From NCBI RefSeq assembly GCF_001411805.1, contig NZ_CP007212.1, positions 1,240,001 to 1,304,000 on the forward strand: a stretch of 64,000 nt of DNA, read 5' to 3'. This DNA comes from Burkholderia plantarii. Lineage in GTDB: Bacteria; Pseudomonadota; Gammaproteobacteria; Burkholderiales; Burkholderiaceae. Of the stretch, positions 34,634 through 43,650 are shown piece by piece. The notes beneath the pieces were generated by a model that was not told where the DNA came from, did no database searches, and was given only the letters and a program-made list of their open reading frames with translations. The position numbers and the translations under genes are program-made. The first letter of the stretch is position 1. Each line of letters opens with the position of its first letter.

Positions 34634-34664
34634 TCGGTCGATGGTCGGTCGATGGTCGGTCGGG
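34634..34664. repeat. 11-bp direct repeat upstream of cytochrome b561
   Basis: GTCGGTCGATG occurs at 34634-34644 and 34645-34655, with a partial third copy from 34656. It sits 33-63 bases before the cytochrome start, within its probable promoter or leader, where copy number could alter spacing. No regulator is known to me for this motif. Confidence 0.6.
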
Positions 34665-34928
34665 TTCGGGGCAACAGTGCAACGGTGCGATGCGGGCAAG
34701 CGGTGTGGCGACGGACGCGTCAGCCCGGTGCCCGGGAACGGGAACGGCGCTGGATGCACCCCGGCGGGCGCCCCGGGGCGCCGCGCGCCGCGAGCTGCGG
34801 GCGCGGCGGATGCGGCCAACGGCATACATGATGCGCCGGTTGGCCCGCGCCGCGCAGAAAGCGCCGCGCCGGGCGGGCCGCGGCGACCGGGCCGGCCCGG
34901 TGGTGCGGACAGGTCGCCATGGCCGGTG

Positions 34929-35375
34929 TTACTGGCGGTCGGCGGCCACCTGGCCGCGGATCTCGCCGCCCGGGTTCTTCGCCGTGTGGACGTTGAAGTA
35001 CCAGCGGCCGGCCAGCAGGTCGGCTTCCTGCGCCGTGCTCAGCGTGGCGTGGCCGTTGATCGGGCTCGGCAGGTCCTTCATGTCGATCGGGATCACGACG
35101 CCGGCGTTCTGGCCGACGGGCGCCGGGCCGTGGAAGTGCGCCATCGTCGCCGGGCCGGTCAGCCCCGCGTAGACGACGTGCCAGCTCAGCTGCTTCGAAC
35201 CCGTGTCATACGAACCCGTCAGCTGGCCGTGGCCGTCGCTCTGCTTGGGCGGGACTTCGGCGGCGGCCGTCAGGTCGGCGTGGACGGCGAGCGTGTCGGC
35301 GCGGGCGGCGAGCGACGAGCCGAGGCCGAGGGCCAGCGTGGCGAGCAGCAGGGCGCGATGCGGAATCAGTTTCAT
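34929..35375 (-). CDS. CHRD-domain exported protein
   Basis: The 148-residue protein has a Sec signal (PHRALLLATLALGLGSSLAARA, cleavage near residue 26) and a single CHRD domain. Recognisable parts are LTAAAEVPPKQSDGHGQLTG, AHFHGPAPVGQNAGVVI, and the closing NVHTAKNPGGEIRGQV. CHRD domains are beta-sandwiches of unclear function in exported bacterial proteins, sometimes near redox genes. It precedes the cytochrome b561 gene on the same strand (327 bases apart) and follows two anti-sigma-like genes, so it may belong to that sigma factor's regulon. Confidence 0.88.
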   Translation of the reverse strand: MKLIPHRALLLATLALGLGSSLAARADTLAVHADLTAAAEVPPKQSDGHGQLTGSYDTGSKQLSWHVVYAGLTGPATMAHFHGPAPVGQNAGVVIPIDMKDLPSPINGHATLSTAQEADLLAGRWYFNVHTAKNPGGEIRGQVAADRQ

Positions 35376-35709
35376 GGCGTGGTCGGTGAGTCGGTTGCGT
35401 TGAAGGAGGGTGGCGGCCGGCGATCGTCGTCCGCTCCCTTGCATAACGCTCGCGGCACGCGGTCTATTCCATCACGGCGCCGGATTTTCCGTGCGCGAGG
35501 CCCGTGGGGCAAGGCGTTCGGGCGAGGCGGGCGCAAGGATCGTAAGGCGGGCGGCACCTGCTCGCGGTTCGCGGGGCACGCCTGGTGCGGCGGCTTGCGA
35601 GGCGACGCGGGCGGGCCGTGATGCCGGCACGACGTCGGGCAATAACGGCGCAATAACGGCGTAAAGCGGGCCGCATGAAATCAATGACGCGCAGCGGACG
35701 GCCACGCGC

Positions 35710-36663
35710 TCAGCCGGCGGTCGGCGCCGTGCCGTTCGCACTCGCGTCCGCGGCCGGCGCGGTGCCGAGCGACGAGAACAGCGGCTCGCCGTCCGCGTCC
35801 GCGATGCGGCGCGCGAGCAGCGCGAGATCGGCGTCGCCGGGCCGGCCGATCAGGGCATAGCGCAGCCCGGCGCTGCGCCACGTCACGACGTCCATGTGCT
35901 CGACCGTGTGCTCGGCCGCGGCCTCGTCGGGCCGGTTCTCGCGCATCACGCAGAGCGCCACCGGCGCGCCGTGTTCGGGCAGGTAGACGATCTGCGCGAG
36001 CGGCCGGTCCTGGAAGCGCAGCCGCTGCAGGCGCTTGAACGCGAGGCCGGCCGCGCGCAGGTCGGGGATCGTCAGCGCGAGGCCGTCGAGGCGGCGGATC
36101 TCGCCGAGCGTGGACGCCGTCAGGTGCGGATCGACGCTGACCGAGGCCAGCGTGTCGTGCGAATAGAGCTGCTGGTAGCCGGCCGCCGCCGCGATCCAGC
36201 CGCGCGTCGCCGGCGCGTCGGCAAGCAGGCCGTCCGCGCCGCCGAGGCCGGCGAACCCGTCGGGCGCGAGGCGCGCGATGCCGCCCCAGATGAACGCGCC
36301 GGCCACGAACGCCGCCGCGAGCCAGGCCGGCGCCACGCGCCGCCGCGCCGTGCCGCTCGAGGCGACGGCCGGGTCGATGGGATCAACCACGGGATCGTTG
36401 GCGCCGGCCGCCACCGTCACGCGCGGCATGCGGGCCGCGTGGTGCTGCGCGAGCCGCTCGATGCCGCGCGCGAGGCCGGCCGGCAGCGGCGGCAGCCGCT
36501 GGGCGGCGAACGCTTCGCGATAGGGCAGGTCGGACGCGCGCAGCAGCGCGACCTGCCCCGCCACGTCGGGCAGGCGGCGCATTGCCTGCTCGACCGTGTC
36601 GCGCTCGCGGGCCGGCAGTTCGCCGTTCACGTAAGCCAGTAGCTGGATATCGTCCGGTTTCAT
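35710..36663 (-). CDS. transmembrane anti-sigma factor-like protein (paralogue 2)
   Basis: The 317-residue protein begins with a zinc-finger-like anti-sigma domain region (IQLLAYVNGELPARERDTVE onward), without the HxxxCxxC ligands. A single membrane helix follows (about residues 112-130, LAAAFVAGAFIWGGIARLA), then a periplasmic domain with RRLDGLALTIPDLRAAGLAF, DRPLAQIVYLPEHGAPVALCV and HMDVVTWRSAGLRYALIGRP. The C-terminal domain is clearly paralogous to the protein encoded at 36994-37926. It likely restrains or tunes the ECF sigma factor encoded upstream. A 330-base gap separates it from its paralogue. Confidence 0.8.
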   Translation of the reverse strand: MKPDDIQLLAYVNGELPARERDTVEQAMRRLPDVAGQVALLRASDLPYREAFAAQRLPPLPAGLARGIERLAQHHAARMPRVTVAAGANDPVVDPIDPAVASSGTARRRVAPAWLAAAFVAGAFIWGGIARLAPDGFAGLGGADGLLADAPATRGWIAAAAGYQQLYSHDTLASVSVDPHLTASTLGEIRRLDGLALTIPDLRAAGLAFKRLQRLRFQDRPLAQIVYLPEHGAPVALCVMRENRPDEAAAEHTVEHMDVVTWRSAGLRYALIGRPGDADLALLARRIADADGEPLFSSLGTAPAADASANGTAPTAG

Positions 36664-36993
36664 CAATCGGTGTCGTTCTAATCGAATGGGGGCGGATGGA
36701 GTCGATCCATTCCCGGGCGCCGACGGTCCGATCGGCGCCGCATTTGCCGTGCGGTACAGGTTCGCCGCACTGGCTTGTCGCGACGGCGCGCGGCCCTCGC
36801 CGCGTTGCCGCCGCACGCGGTTGCTCCGCGTTTTTGCTCCGCGCCGTCATCCTGCGCGGTCGTTCCGTACCTTCGTCCCGGTTTGCCGCTTCTTCCGCGT
36901 GCCTCGTTCATGGGCCTCGGTCACGCGCCGGGTCTCCGCGTCACGCGCCGTTACCGGCCTGACGCTTTCGTTGCGCGTTCCTTGCGACCGGCT
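36664..36993. other. 330-bp spacer between two anti-sigma paralogues
   Basis: No gene is recognised; frames translate to Arg/Ser-rich sequence. The spacer is lower in GC at its left end (36664-36700) and may hold a separate promoter for the second paralogue. Confidence 0.4.
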
Positions 36994-37926
36994 TCATCGC
37001 GGCGCGCCGTCCTTGGCGTCGGCCGCGAGCCGGCGGCCCAGCGCGGCCAGATCGAGATCGCCGCGCGCGCCGATCAGCGCGTAGCCGAGCCCGGCGCGGC
37101 GCCACGTTACCACATGCATCGCGCCGATGCTGCGCGCCGTCACGCCGGCATCGCGCCGGGCCTCGCCGATCACGCAGAGCGCCACCGGCGCGCCGCGTCG
37201 CGGCAGATAGACGAACCGCGCGAGCGGCCTGCCGTGGAACTTCAGGCGCTGCACGGCGCGCAGCTGCAGGCCGGCGGCGGCCAGCTCGGGCAGGCGCGGA
37301 TCGAGGCCGTCCCGCTCGCGGATCGTCGCGACCAGCCCGGCGGCGTCGGCCGCGGCGAGCCGCGTGCGGTGGGCCGTGTCGCGCGTGTGGAGCCGCTGGT
37401 AGCCGAGCGCCGCCTCGACCCACGGCGCGAGCCCGGCGTCCGGCCCCGCGCGCAGCAGCGGCCCGGCGCGGGCCGCCAGCAGCCATGGCAGCGATGCCGG
37501 CGACGGCGGGCGCGCGAACGTTCGCGCGCGCGGCCGGCCGGGCGGGTCGCGCGGCGGCGCGGCGTGCGAGGCGGCGGGCATGCCGGCGGCATGGCCGCCG
37601 GTGCCGCGGTCGTTTCCGCTTGCCGCGTCTCCGGCCTCGTCGGCTGCTTCGATCCTGTCGACACGGCCGGCACCGTCGCGCGCGGCCGCGCGCGGTTCGC
37701 GCCAGTCGCCGACCAGACGCCCGACGTCGCGGGCAAGCGCGGCCGGCAGCGGCGGCAGCGGCTGCGCGGCGAACGCGGCGCGATAGTCGAGCTGCGAGGC
37801 GCGCAGCAGCCGCACGATCCGCGCGGCCTCGGCCGAACCCGCCACCAGCGAGGCGACGCCGGCGAACTGCGCGGGCGGCAGCGTGCCGTCGGTGTAGGCG
37901 ATCAGCAAGGTCTCGTCGATTCTCAT
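36994..37926 (-). CDS. anti-sigma factor-like protein (paralogue 1), no clear membrane helix
   Basis: The 310-residue protein has the same N-terminal (ETLLIAYTDGTLPPAQFAGV, then FAAQPLPPLPAAL) and C-terminal (RERDGLDPRLPELAAAGLQL, GRPLARFVYLPRRGAPVALC, HVVTWRRAGLGYALIGARGD) domains as its neighbour. The middle is an Ala/Arg/Pro/Asp-rich linker, and where the paralogue has a membrane helix only a weak SLPWLLAARAGPLL stretch is present. The ATG overlaps the sigma gene stop (ATGA), so it is the direct cognate partner by position. A soluble or weakly anchored anti-sigma is inferred. Confidence 0.77.
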   Translation of the reverse strand: MRIDETLLIAYTDGTLPPAQFAGVASLVAGSAEAARIVRLLRASQLDYRAAFAAQPLPPLPAALARDVGRLVGDWREPRAAARDGAGRVDRIEAADEAGDAASGNDRGTGGHAAGMPAASHAAPPRDPPGRPRARTFARPPSPASLPWLLAARAGPLLRAGPDAGLAPWVEAALGYQRLHTRDTAHRTRLAAADAAGLVATIRERDGLDPRLPELAAAGLQLRAVQRLKFHGRPLARFVYLPRRGAPVALCVIGEARRDAGVTARSIGAMHVVTWRRAGLGYALIGARGDLDLAALGRRLAADAKDGAPR

Positions 37927-38468
37927 GCGAGCGAATCTCCGGGCGTGGTCGTGGCGCGCGGGGCGGCGGGACGCGGCGCGAAGCGCGCGCCGATCGCCTG
38001 GCGGGCGCGCGAGAGCCGGCTCATGACGGTGCCGATCGGGATCTCGAGCACGTCGGCCGCTTCCTGGTAGCTGAGGCCCTCCACCGCCACCAGCAGCATC
38101 ACCACGCGCTGCGCCTCGGGCAGCCGCTCGACGGCGGCGATCACCTGCTCGTGCATCAGCGCCGATTCCGGCGTGCGGCCCGACGGATCGGCAAGGTTCT
38201 CGATGAAGTCGTCGTCCCAGTCGAGGCTCGAACGCCGCCGCACGCCGCGCGCGCGCAATTCGTTGAGCCAGGTGGTGTGGACGATCGAGAACATCCAGCT
38301 GAGCGGCGCGGTGTCGGGCTGCAACTGGTGGGCGCGTTCGAGCGCGCGCAGGCAGGCGCGCTGCACCAGATCCTCGGCATCGTGCTGATCGCCGGCGAGC
38401 CGCAGTGCGAAGGCCCAGAGCCGCGGCAGCATCTCGGGAAGCAGGCGTGGCAAGTCTGCACCGGTCAT
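37923..38468 (-). CDS. ECF-subfamily RNA polymerase sigma factor
   Basis: The 181-residue protein has sigma region 2 (LWAFALRLAGDQHDAEDLVQRACLRAL, with SWMFSIVHTTWLNELRA) and region 4 (IAAVERLPEAQRVVMLLVAVEGLSYQEAADVLEIPIGTVMSRLSRA), typical of ECF factors. The ATG at 38468 is chosen; a GTG three codons upstream (VTS) is an alternative. Its gene overlaps the first anti-sigma gene. The surrounding same-strand genes (TIGR03118-like lipoprotein, CHRD, cytochrome b561) are plausible regulon members. The inducing stress is unknown. Confidence 0.92.
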   Translation of the reverse strand: MTGADLPRLLPEMLPRLWAFALRLAGDQHDAEDLVQRACLRALERAHQLQPDTAPLSWMFSIVHTTWLNELRARGVRRRSSLDWDDDFIENLADPSGRTPESALMHEQVIAAVERLPEAQRVVMLLVAVEGLSYQEAADVLEIPIGTVMSRLSRARQAIGARFAPRPAAPRATTTPGDSLA

Positions 38469-38887
38469 CGACGTAACTCTCCCCTGGGGTCCGGTTGCTG
38501 CATCGCCGGTCGTCGGGCGACCGCGCACGCGTGCCGGGGGCGCGATCGCGGAAGCCTGGCGCCCGGGGCGCGATTCCGCCCGGCGTGCCGGCGCATGCGT
38601 GGCCGCGCGGCGGCGGACCGCCGGCGGGCAGGACTGCGGATGGCCGCGCGCGAGGCAGGCGGCCGCCACCGGCGGCGCCGGCGCGCGGCGCTCGCGCGGT
38701 TGTTCGAAACGGGTCTGGCGGCGCCCGGGGCGTGCGCCGGACTCACGCCGGCCGCGCCGTTCACGCGCGGCCGCGGCCGCGCGGATCGTGGCGGAAGGCG
38801 CATGCCTGCCGCGCTCGCGGCCCGGCTTCGGCACGCGAGGCGGGGCGCGATCGTGAACACGACGGACGGCACGACCGGCGGCACGAC
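38469..38887. other. 419-bp region upstream of the ECF sigma gene, no gene seen
   Basis: Very GC-rich spacer between the lipoprotein stop and the sigma start. Frames are Arg/Ala/Pro-rich and overlap in several phases, as expected of non-coding high-GC DNA. No clear promoter was identified. Confidence 0.4.
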
Positions 38888-40018
38888 TCAGGGCGTGACG
38901 TCGATGCGGCCGTACACGCCGGTGGCGGGCGTCGGGCCGGCCGCGTAGAACAGCGTGTTGGCGGGCTGGTTCGCCGCGTTGTTGCCGAACGACATGCCCC
39001 AGATGCCGGCCTGCTTGAAGGTCGAGCCGTCCGGATTCGGCAGCGCGCCGACGAACTGGTTGGTGTTCGGGTCGAACACGTCCACGGTGCCGTCGCCGAA
39101 GTTGCCCACCAGCAGGTCGTTGCTGGCCGAGCCGAAGTTAGCCGGCGCCAGCACCATGCCCCACGGCGAGTTGAGCGTGCCGCCGGCGGCGATGCGCTTG
39201 ACGAAGTTGCCGGCCATGTCGAACGCGTCCACCACGCCGTTGCCGGCACCGTTCACCTGGGTCTTGCCGTTGCCGCCGAGCAGCGCGTAGGACACGTAGA
39301 GCGTGTTGCCGATCGCGGCGATGCCGAACGGCGAGAAGCCGGCCGGCAGGTTCGGGTCGGTGAAGCTGCCGCCGGGCTGGACCTTGTTGAACGACTTGTC
39401 GAACACGTCGATTTTCCTGTTGTGAAAGTCGGTCGCGTAAAGGAGGTTCGCGCCGTTGTTCACGCCGATCGCGAGGCCCTTGTAGACGGCGCCGCCGGTG
39501 CCGTCGTCGTGCGCGTTGACGGCCTGCGTCGGCAGCACCTTCGGCGACCACGCGGCGATCGTGCCGGCGTCGGTGGCCCACAGGAACACGGCGTTGCTGG
39601 CCGCGCCGCCGTTCGCGCTGATCTGGAAGTCGGTGGTCTTGTTGAACACGATGCCGGTGGGGCCGGCGTTCTGGCCGGCCGCGTTCGGCGGGATCGTCAC
39701 CACCAGCGACTGCACCAGGCCGTTGCCGTCATAGAGCGACGAGCGCTGCGTGTTGTTGTCCGACACCCACATCACGCCGGTCGGATTGAACGCGATGCCC
39801 CAGCCGTTCTTCAGGTTCGGGTCGAGGTTCGCGGCGGTGGCGCTGCCGTCGGACACCAGTGTGGTGGCCTTGAACTGCGTCTTCAGCGCGGGCGGCGGCG
39901 GGGCCGTCACGGTGGGGCTGCCGGGATTGTTGTCGTCGTCTCCGCCACCGCATGCGGTGAGCGTGAAGGCCGTGACGGCGGCCAGCGCGGCCAGGGCTGC
40001 AATGCGTTTCGTCTTCAT
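38888..40018 (-). CDS. TIGR03118-family lipoprotein (beta-propeller-like)
   Basis: The 376-residue protein has a lipoprotein signal (LAALAAVTAFTLTAC, Cys23) followed by a Gly/Asp/Asn linker and a repeat-rich domain matching TIGR03118 proteins. Markers are ATTLVSDGSATAANLDPNLK, NGWGIAFNPTGVMWVSDNNT, GPTGIVFN, LYATDFHNRKIDVFDKSF, GFSPFGIAAIGNTLYVSYA, and SPWGMVLAPANFG. Repeated WG/FG and DVF blades suggest an NHL-like beta-propeller exported to the envelope. The ATG at 40018 starts the signal. It is upstream of the ECF sigma gene on the same strand, 419 bases away. Confidence 0.87.
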   Translation of the reverse strand: MKTKRIAALAALAAVTAFTLTACGGGDDDNNPGSPTVTAPPPPALKTQFKATTLVSDGSATAANLDPNLKNGWGIAFNPTGVMWVSDNNTQRSSLYDGNGLVQSLVVTIPPNAAGQNAGPTGIVFNKTTDFQISANGGAASNAVFLWATDAGTIAAWSPKVLPTQAVNAHDDGTGGAVYKGLAIGVNNGANLLYATDFHNRKIDVFDKSFNKVQPGGSFTDPNLPAGFSPFGIAAIGNTLYVSYALLGGNGKTQVNGAGNGVVDAFDMAGNFVKRIAAGGTLNSPWGMVLAPANFGSASNDLLVGNFGDGTVDVFDPNTNQFVGALPNPDGSTFKQAGIWGMSFGNNAANQPANTLFYAAGPTPATGVYGRIDVTP

Positions 40019-40343
40019 GTTGGATTCCTGATCGATGTTGGGATTCGGGTCCGGCCGGCCTTGGGTTGGCCGGCGCGGATGCAGCGACGGCGCGCGCCGG
40101 GGTGGCCGCCGTGTCCCCCCCCGACAGCGGCGGCGCAGCGCGCGTTCGTCGAGTGCAGAACACGAGGCCGGGGCTTTTATTCCATCGGGATCGCGCACGG
40201 ATCCGGTGGATGGAACCGGCGAGCGGGGCGATGGAATAGCGGGGCGGGTTCGGGTGTTCTGGGGGGGAGTGGTCGCACGGATACCGCCGTCGGCAGGACG
40301 GCGGGGCGTGCGTTCGCGCGATCCTTACTCCGGGGCTTTCGTC
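40019..40343. other. 325-bp divergent intergenic region
   Basis: Separates the leftward TIGR03118-like gene from the rightward DUF3455 gene. It contains a C-run and G-runs (CCCCCCCC near 40115, GGGGGGG near 40261) that could be slippage-prone. No gene or clear promoter is seen. Confidence 0.4.
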
Positions 40344-41009
40344 ATGTTGAATTCGAACCTTTCGCGTCGCCTGCTTGCGGGTGTCTCGTTCGCTTTATCG
40401 GGCTTCTCCCGGTCGCGCCGCGTTGGCGTGGCCGGGCCGTCGGCGCGGTCGGTCGGGCACGACGGCGATCGGCCGACGATGCCGGTCGTCCGAACCGTTG
40501 CGTGCGCATCGTTCTGCAGCGCCGCGGGGCTTGCGCTGGGTGCCTGCGCGATGGCGCCCGGTGCGGCTCCCGTGGCGGCGCCCGGTGCCGCGATCGAGGC
40601 ACCCGAGGGCGTGCGCGTCATGACGCTGAACGCGTCGGGCGTGCAGATCTACGCCTGCGAATTCGATGCGCAGCATCGCCTGCAATGGGTGTTCAAGCAG
40701 CCGCGCGCCGTGCTCTACGACGACAGCGGCCGTGAGGTGCTGCGCCATGGCGCCGGGCCGTCGTGGCAGGCCGGCGACGGCAGCCGCATCGTCGGGCAGG
40801 TGCGCGCGCAGCAGCCGAGCGCGACGCCGGGCAGCATCCCGCAACTGCTGCTGCTCACGCACGGCACCGATGCGGCGGGGCTGCTGGCCGGGGTGCGCTA
40901 CGTGCAGCGCATCCATACCGTCGGCGGCACCGCGCCGGCCGCGCCGTGCGCGAGCGAGCATCAATCGGGCAGCGTGCCGTATCTCGCGCAATACGTGTTC
41001 TATCGTTGA
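40344..41009 (+). CDS. DUF3455-domain exported protein (probable lipoprotein)
   Basis: The C-terminal ~130 residues match DUF3455: GVQIYACEFDAQHRLQWVFK, DDSGREVLRHGAGPSWQAGD, and AGVRYVQRIHTVGGTAPAAPC. Function is unknown; the family is exported. Two starts are plausible. The ATG at 40344 gives 221 residues with a long basic N terminus. The ATG at 40479 gives a compact lipoprotein signal (VACASFCSAAGLALGAC) and is the better biological choice. Neither has a strong Shine-Dalgarno. It is divergent from the TIGR03118-like gene. Confidence 0.78.
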   Translation: MLNSNLSRRLLAGVSFALSGFSRSRRVGVAGPSARSVGHDGDRPTMPVVRTVACASFCSAAGLALGACAMAPGAAPVAAPGAAIEAPEGVRVMTLNASGVQIYACEFDAQHRLQWVFKQPRAVLYDDSGREVLRHGAGPSWQAGDGSRIVGQVRAQQPSATPGSIPQLLLLTHGTDAAGLLAGVRYVQRIHTVGGTAPAAPCASEHQSGSVPYLAQYVFYR

Positions 41010-41289
41010 GCGTCGCCGCGAGGCGTCCCGGCGGTTTTTCCGCGCCGCGTGCGCGGACCATGCTCACGCGGCCGGCTGCGTGCGGCATCGGGATGGCGTT
41101 GGCTGGAAGCGGTGTCGGGGCGGGTGGACGCGTGCGGGCGCGCCGCGATCCACCGGGCGGCATCGCACGGCCGGCGGCATTTCCGCTTGCCTCACGCGGC
41201 CGGTGGCGTGACAGGCTGGAATCGGGGGCGCGGCGCGCGAGCCGCCCGGCCTCGTGAATGCATGACGCCGCGTTCGGCTCTCGCGCGCC

Positions 41290-41883
41290 TCAGCGCCCGC
41301 CGGCGTCGCTGAGCGAGGGCGTGACCGTCGCGGCGGGACGGCGGTCGGTCCGCAGCAGCCCGTAGATCGCGCTGTCCGACACTTCGCCGCCCACCATCCA
41401 GCGCTCGCGCAGCAAGCCCTCGCGCACGAAGCCGAGCCGGTCGAGCAGGCGCGTCGACGCCTCGTTGCGCGGATCGACGTCGGCCTCGACACGGCGCAGG
41501 CCCACCGTGTCGAACGCATGGTCGAGCAGCGCCGACACGGCCTCGGTCATGTAGCCGTTGCCCCAATGGCGGCGCTGCAGCGAAAAGCCGAGCTGCGCGC
41601 GGCGGCACTGCGCGTCGTGATCGAACAGGCTGCAGTCGCCGAGCGGCTCGCCGCTCGCGAGCGCCTCCACCACGCAGACGAATTCCTCGCCGGACGCCGC
41701 GGCCTGCGCGAGCCGCGCCGTGCGGGCCCGCGCGTGCGCCGGCTCGATCATCGGCGGGAACGAGAAGTAGCGCATCGCGTCGGCGTCGGACCAGAGCGCG
41801 AAGCCGGCCTGCCAGTCGTCGTCGCGCATCGCGCGCAGACGCAGCCGGCGGGTGATGATCGTGATGGGTTCGAAGGCGGGCAT
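41290..41883 (-). CDS. GNAT-family N-acetyltransferase (RimJ/RimL-like)
   Basis: The 197-residue protein shows the GNAT fold of RimJ-like enzymes: TRRLRLRAMRDDDWQAGFAL at the start, GDCSLFDHDAQCRRAQLGFSL, and the acetyl-CoA motif QRRHWGNGYMTEAVSALLDHAF. The final part is VEADVDPRNEASTRLLDRLGF with a Trp-containing end. It would acetylate amino groups of a protein or small molecule using acetyl-CoA. It ends in a variable tail. The gene stands alone. Confidence 0.9.
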   Translation of the reverse strand: MPAFEPITIITRRLRLRAMRDDDWQAGFALWSDADAMRYFSFPPMIEPAHARARTARLAQAAASGEEFVCVVEALASGEPLGDCSLFDHDAQCRRAQLGFSLQRRHWGNGYMTEAVSALLDHAFDTVGLRRVEADVDPRNEASTRLLDRLGFVREGLLRERWMVGGEVSDSAIYGLLRTDRRPAATVTPSLSDAGGR

Positions 41884-42029
41884 GGCGGGCTCGGCGCGGC
41901 GCAAAGCGACGACATTACACCAGTGTGCCCGCGCCGCGCGAATCGCAATGGCCGGCGTCGCCAATCAGGCACCGGACCTCCCGCATCGCGCATGGCGCGG
42001 CAGGCGGGCAGCGCATCGGGCCTCGCGCG

Positions 42030-42437
42030 TCAGGCCCGCGAGCCGAAGTGGCGTTCGATCGAACTGGCCCAGTCGGCTGGCCGCGCGGACGGCAGCTGGT
42101 TGCGGTCGAAGTCGGGCGCCGCGAATACGCGCTCGGACGACACGGCCACGCGCAGGCCCTTGCCCTCGGTGTCGGCCGCCAGCGCCTGCCAGGGAATCGC
42201 GATCAGGCGATCGCCTTGGCCTTTCGCGCTCGTCACGAGCACATGCGTGATGCGCCCGCCGCCGAGGTCGAGCAGCAGGTCGCTGACGTGGCCCACGTCC
42301 ACGTCGTCGTCGGCCCGCACGCTGGCGCCTTCGAGCGTATGCGCGGCGATCGGCAGCGCGCCGCTCGGATCGGTCTCGCGATAGCCGGCAAGCGGGCCGC
42401 TCCGCGAGCCGGCGGGTTTCGTATCGGGCGTTTTCAT
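42030..42437 (-). CDS. PRC-barrel domain protein
   Basis: The 135-residue protein has one PRC-barrel (about residues 30-110): LEGASVRADDDVDVGHVSDL, LDLGGGRITHVLVTSAKGQG, DRLIAIPWQAL. A C-terminal region follows with PSARPADWASSIERHFG. Single-domain PRC-barrel proteins are soluble and of unclear role, often induced in stationary phase or stress. The ATG at 42437 has a near-consensus AAGGAGGT Shine-Dalgarno. It is divergent from the ferritin-like gene and near Ku/LigD. Confidence 0.88.
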   Translation of the reverse strand: MKTPDTKPAGSRSGPLAGYRETDPSGALPIAAHTLEGASVRADDDVDVGHVSDLLLDLGGGRITHVLVTSAKGQGDRLIAIPWQALAADTEGKGLRVAVSSERVFAAPDFDRNQLPSARPADWASSIERHFGSRA

Positions 42438-42815
42438 CGGGATACCTCCTTCGAGATGGCGGCGCGGGATGCGCGAAGCCGGACGTGGGACGCTGCTGCG
42501 GGATCGATCGAGCCGGCGGGTCGGGCGGGTGCCGCGCGGCGCCTGTCGATGCCGCCGCCGGAACCCGGGCCCGCCGGTTCCGGCGCGATGCCCCGCTCCC
42601 GACCACGCAAACGCCGTGCCATCGCGCGAGGCGCGGGCGAGCCGGCCGGCCGCGCGCGGGGGCCTCCTTTTTACAACGTCATGCAGCTTTTGCGCGGTTG
42701 TCGCCCGGGGCGGCGGCGGCCGGCAACCCGGGCGCGCGGCACGGCCGTTGCGCGATGCTCCGGTGACGGCCGGGCCGGTTCGTCGCGGCCCATTCTTCAC
42801 GGAGGCAGCCTTGGC
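42438..42815. other. 378-bp divergent intergenic region
   Basis: Between the PRC-barrel and ferritin-like genes. An AT-rich patch at 42665-42695 (TTTTTACAACGTCATGCAGCTTTTG) interrupts GC-rich sequence and may be a promoter. No gene is recognised. Confidence 0.4.
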
Positions 42816-43477
42816 ATGCAGCAAGGCGAAGGAACCGGGTACACACGAGTGCTGTATCAGGCGCTGGAACCGAGCTGGGCGGCGCGCGGATCTATCGGGC
42901 GGCGCTGTCCTGCGCGATCGATCAGGGCCTGCACGACCAATGGGAGCACGACTATCGGCAGACGCCGCATCACCAGGATGTGCTGCGTTTGGTGTTCCGC
43001 AGCCTCGGGCTCGACGAGCAGACGCAGACGGCGGGCCGCCGCGCGGTGATGGAAACCGGCAAGTCGCTCGTCAACGCGATCGAGCCGGCGAAGCAAAACG
43101 CGGCGCCGGCGGTCGCGCAGATCGTGGCCGCCGAGTGCGTGGTGCCGGCCGAAACGAAGGATCACCTGAACCGGGCGCTGACCGGCTGCGCGGCGGACCG
43201 GCTGTCCGGCGACGCCGCCCGGGTGCTCAAGGAGGCGCACGATGAGGTGGAGGCGGACAAGGATCATCACCTTTATCACACTCGCGGCTGGGCGCGCGAG
43301 ATGTGGCTCCAGTCGATGGGCTTCGAGGCCGTGCTGCCTCCGCCCGAGGAGGGTCGCGACGTGGCGTCGGCGGCCGACGCGGCGAAGGCGGAGCGCGCGC
43401 CGCAAGATGATGTGAGGCCGGCGGCCGAAACGGGCCGCCGGCGTGGCGGTGGAGCGGGGCGCGGAGCGGACGGATGA
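42816..43477 (+). pseudogene. ferritin-like family protein with a -1 frameshift
   Basis: The reading starts at ATG 42816 (behind GGAGG) with TGYTRVLYQALE, then after GAA at 42867-42869 must shift frame to continue as ELGGARIYRAALSCAIDQGL. It then runs open to 43477 through HDQWEHDYRQTPHHQDVL, HDEVEADKDHHLYHTRGW and a LPPPEEGRD block. The two parts together match a ferritin-like helical family in which LE-x-ELGG is continuous, so one base appears lost in the short AACCGAG stretch (42868-42874). The downstream frame alone has an internal ATG at 42980. Either a true null allele or a sequencing error; the rest of the frame is undamaged. Confidence 0.7.
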
Positions 43478-43650
43478 GTTGGCTCGACGGCGCCGTCCGA
43501 TGATGTGCCGGCGACGTTCCGGCGGCGATTCGAACGCGGCGCCTGCCCGCTCGCGGCGCACGTGGCATGCATGTTGCGTCGCCGGTGGCGCGGCGGCGGC
43601 GCGAACCTGCGCGTCGCGGCGTGCGAACCCGTCACGAGAGGAGGGCAGCG

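Noticed and set aside
42980..43477. Short intact protein starting at the ATG 42980 instead of a frameshifted gene
   Set aside because: The family's conserved N-terminal ELGG helix lies upstream of that ATG in the same frame and joins the 42816 start only through a frameshift.
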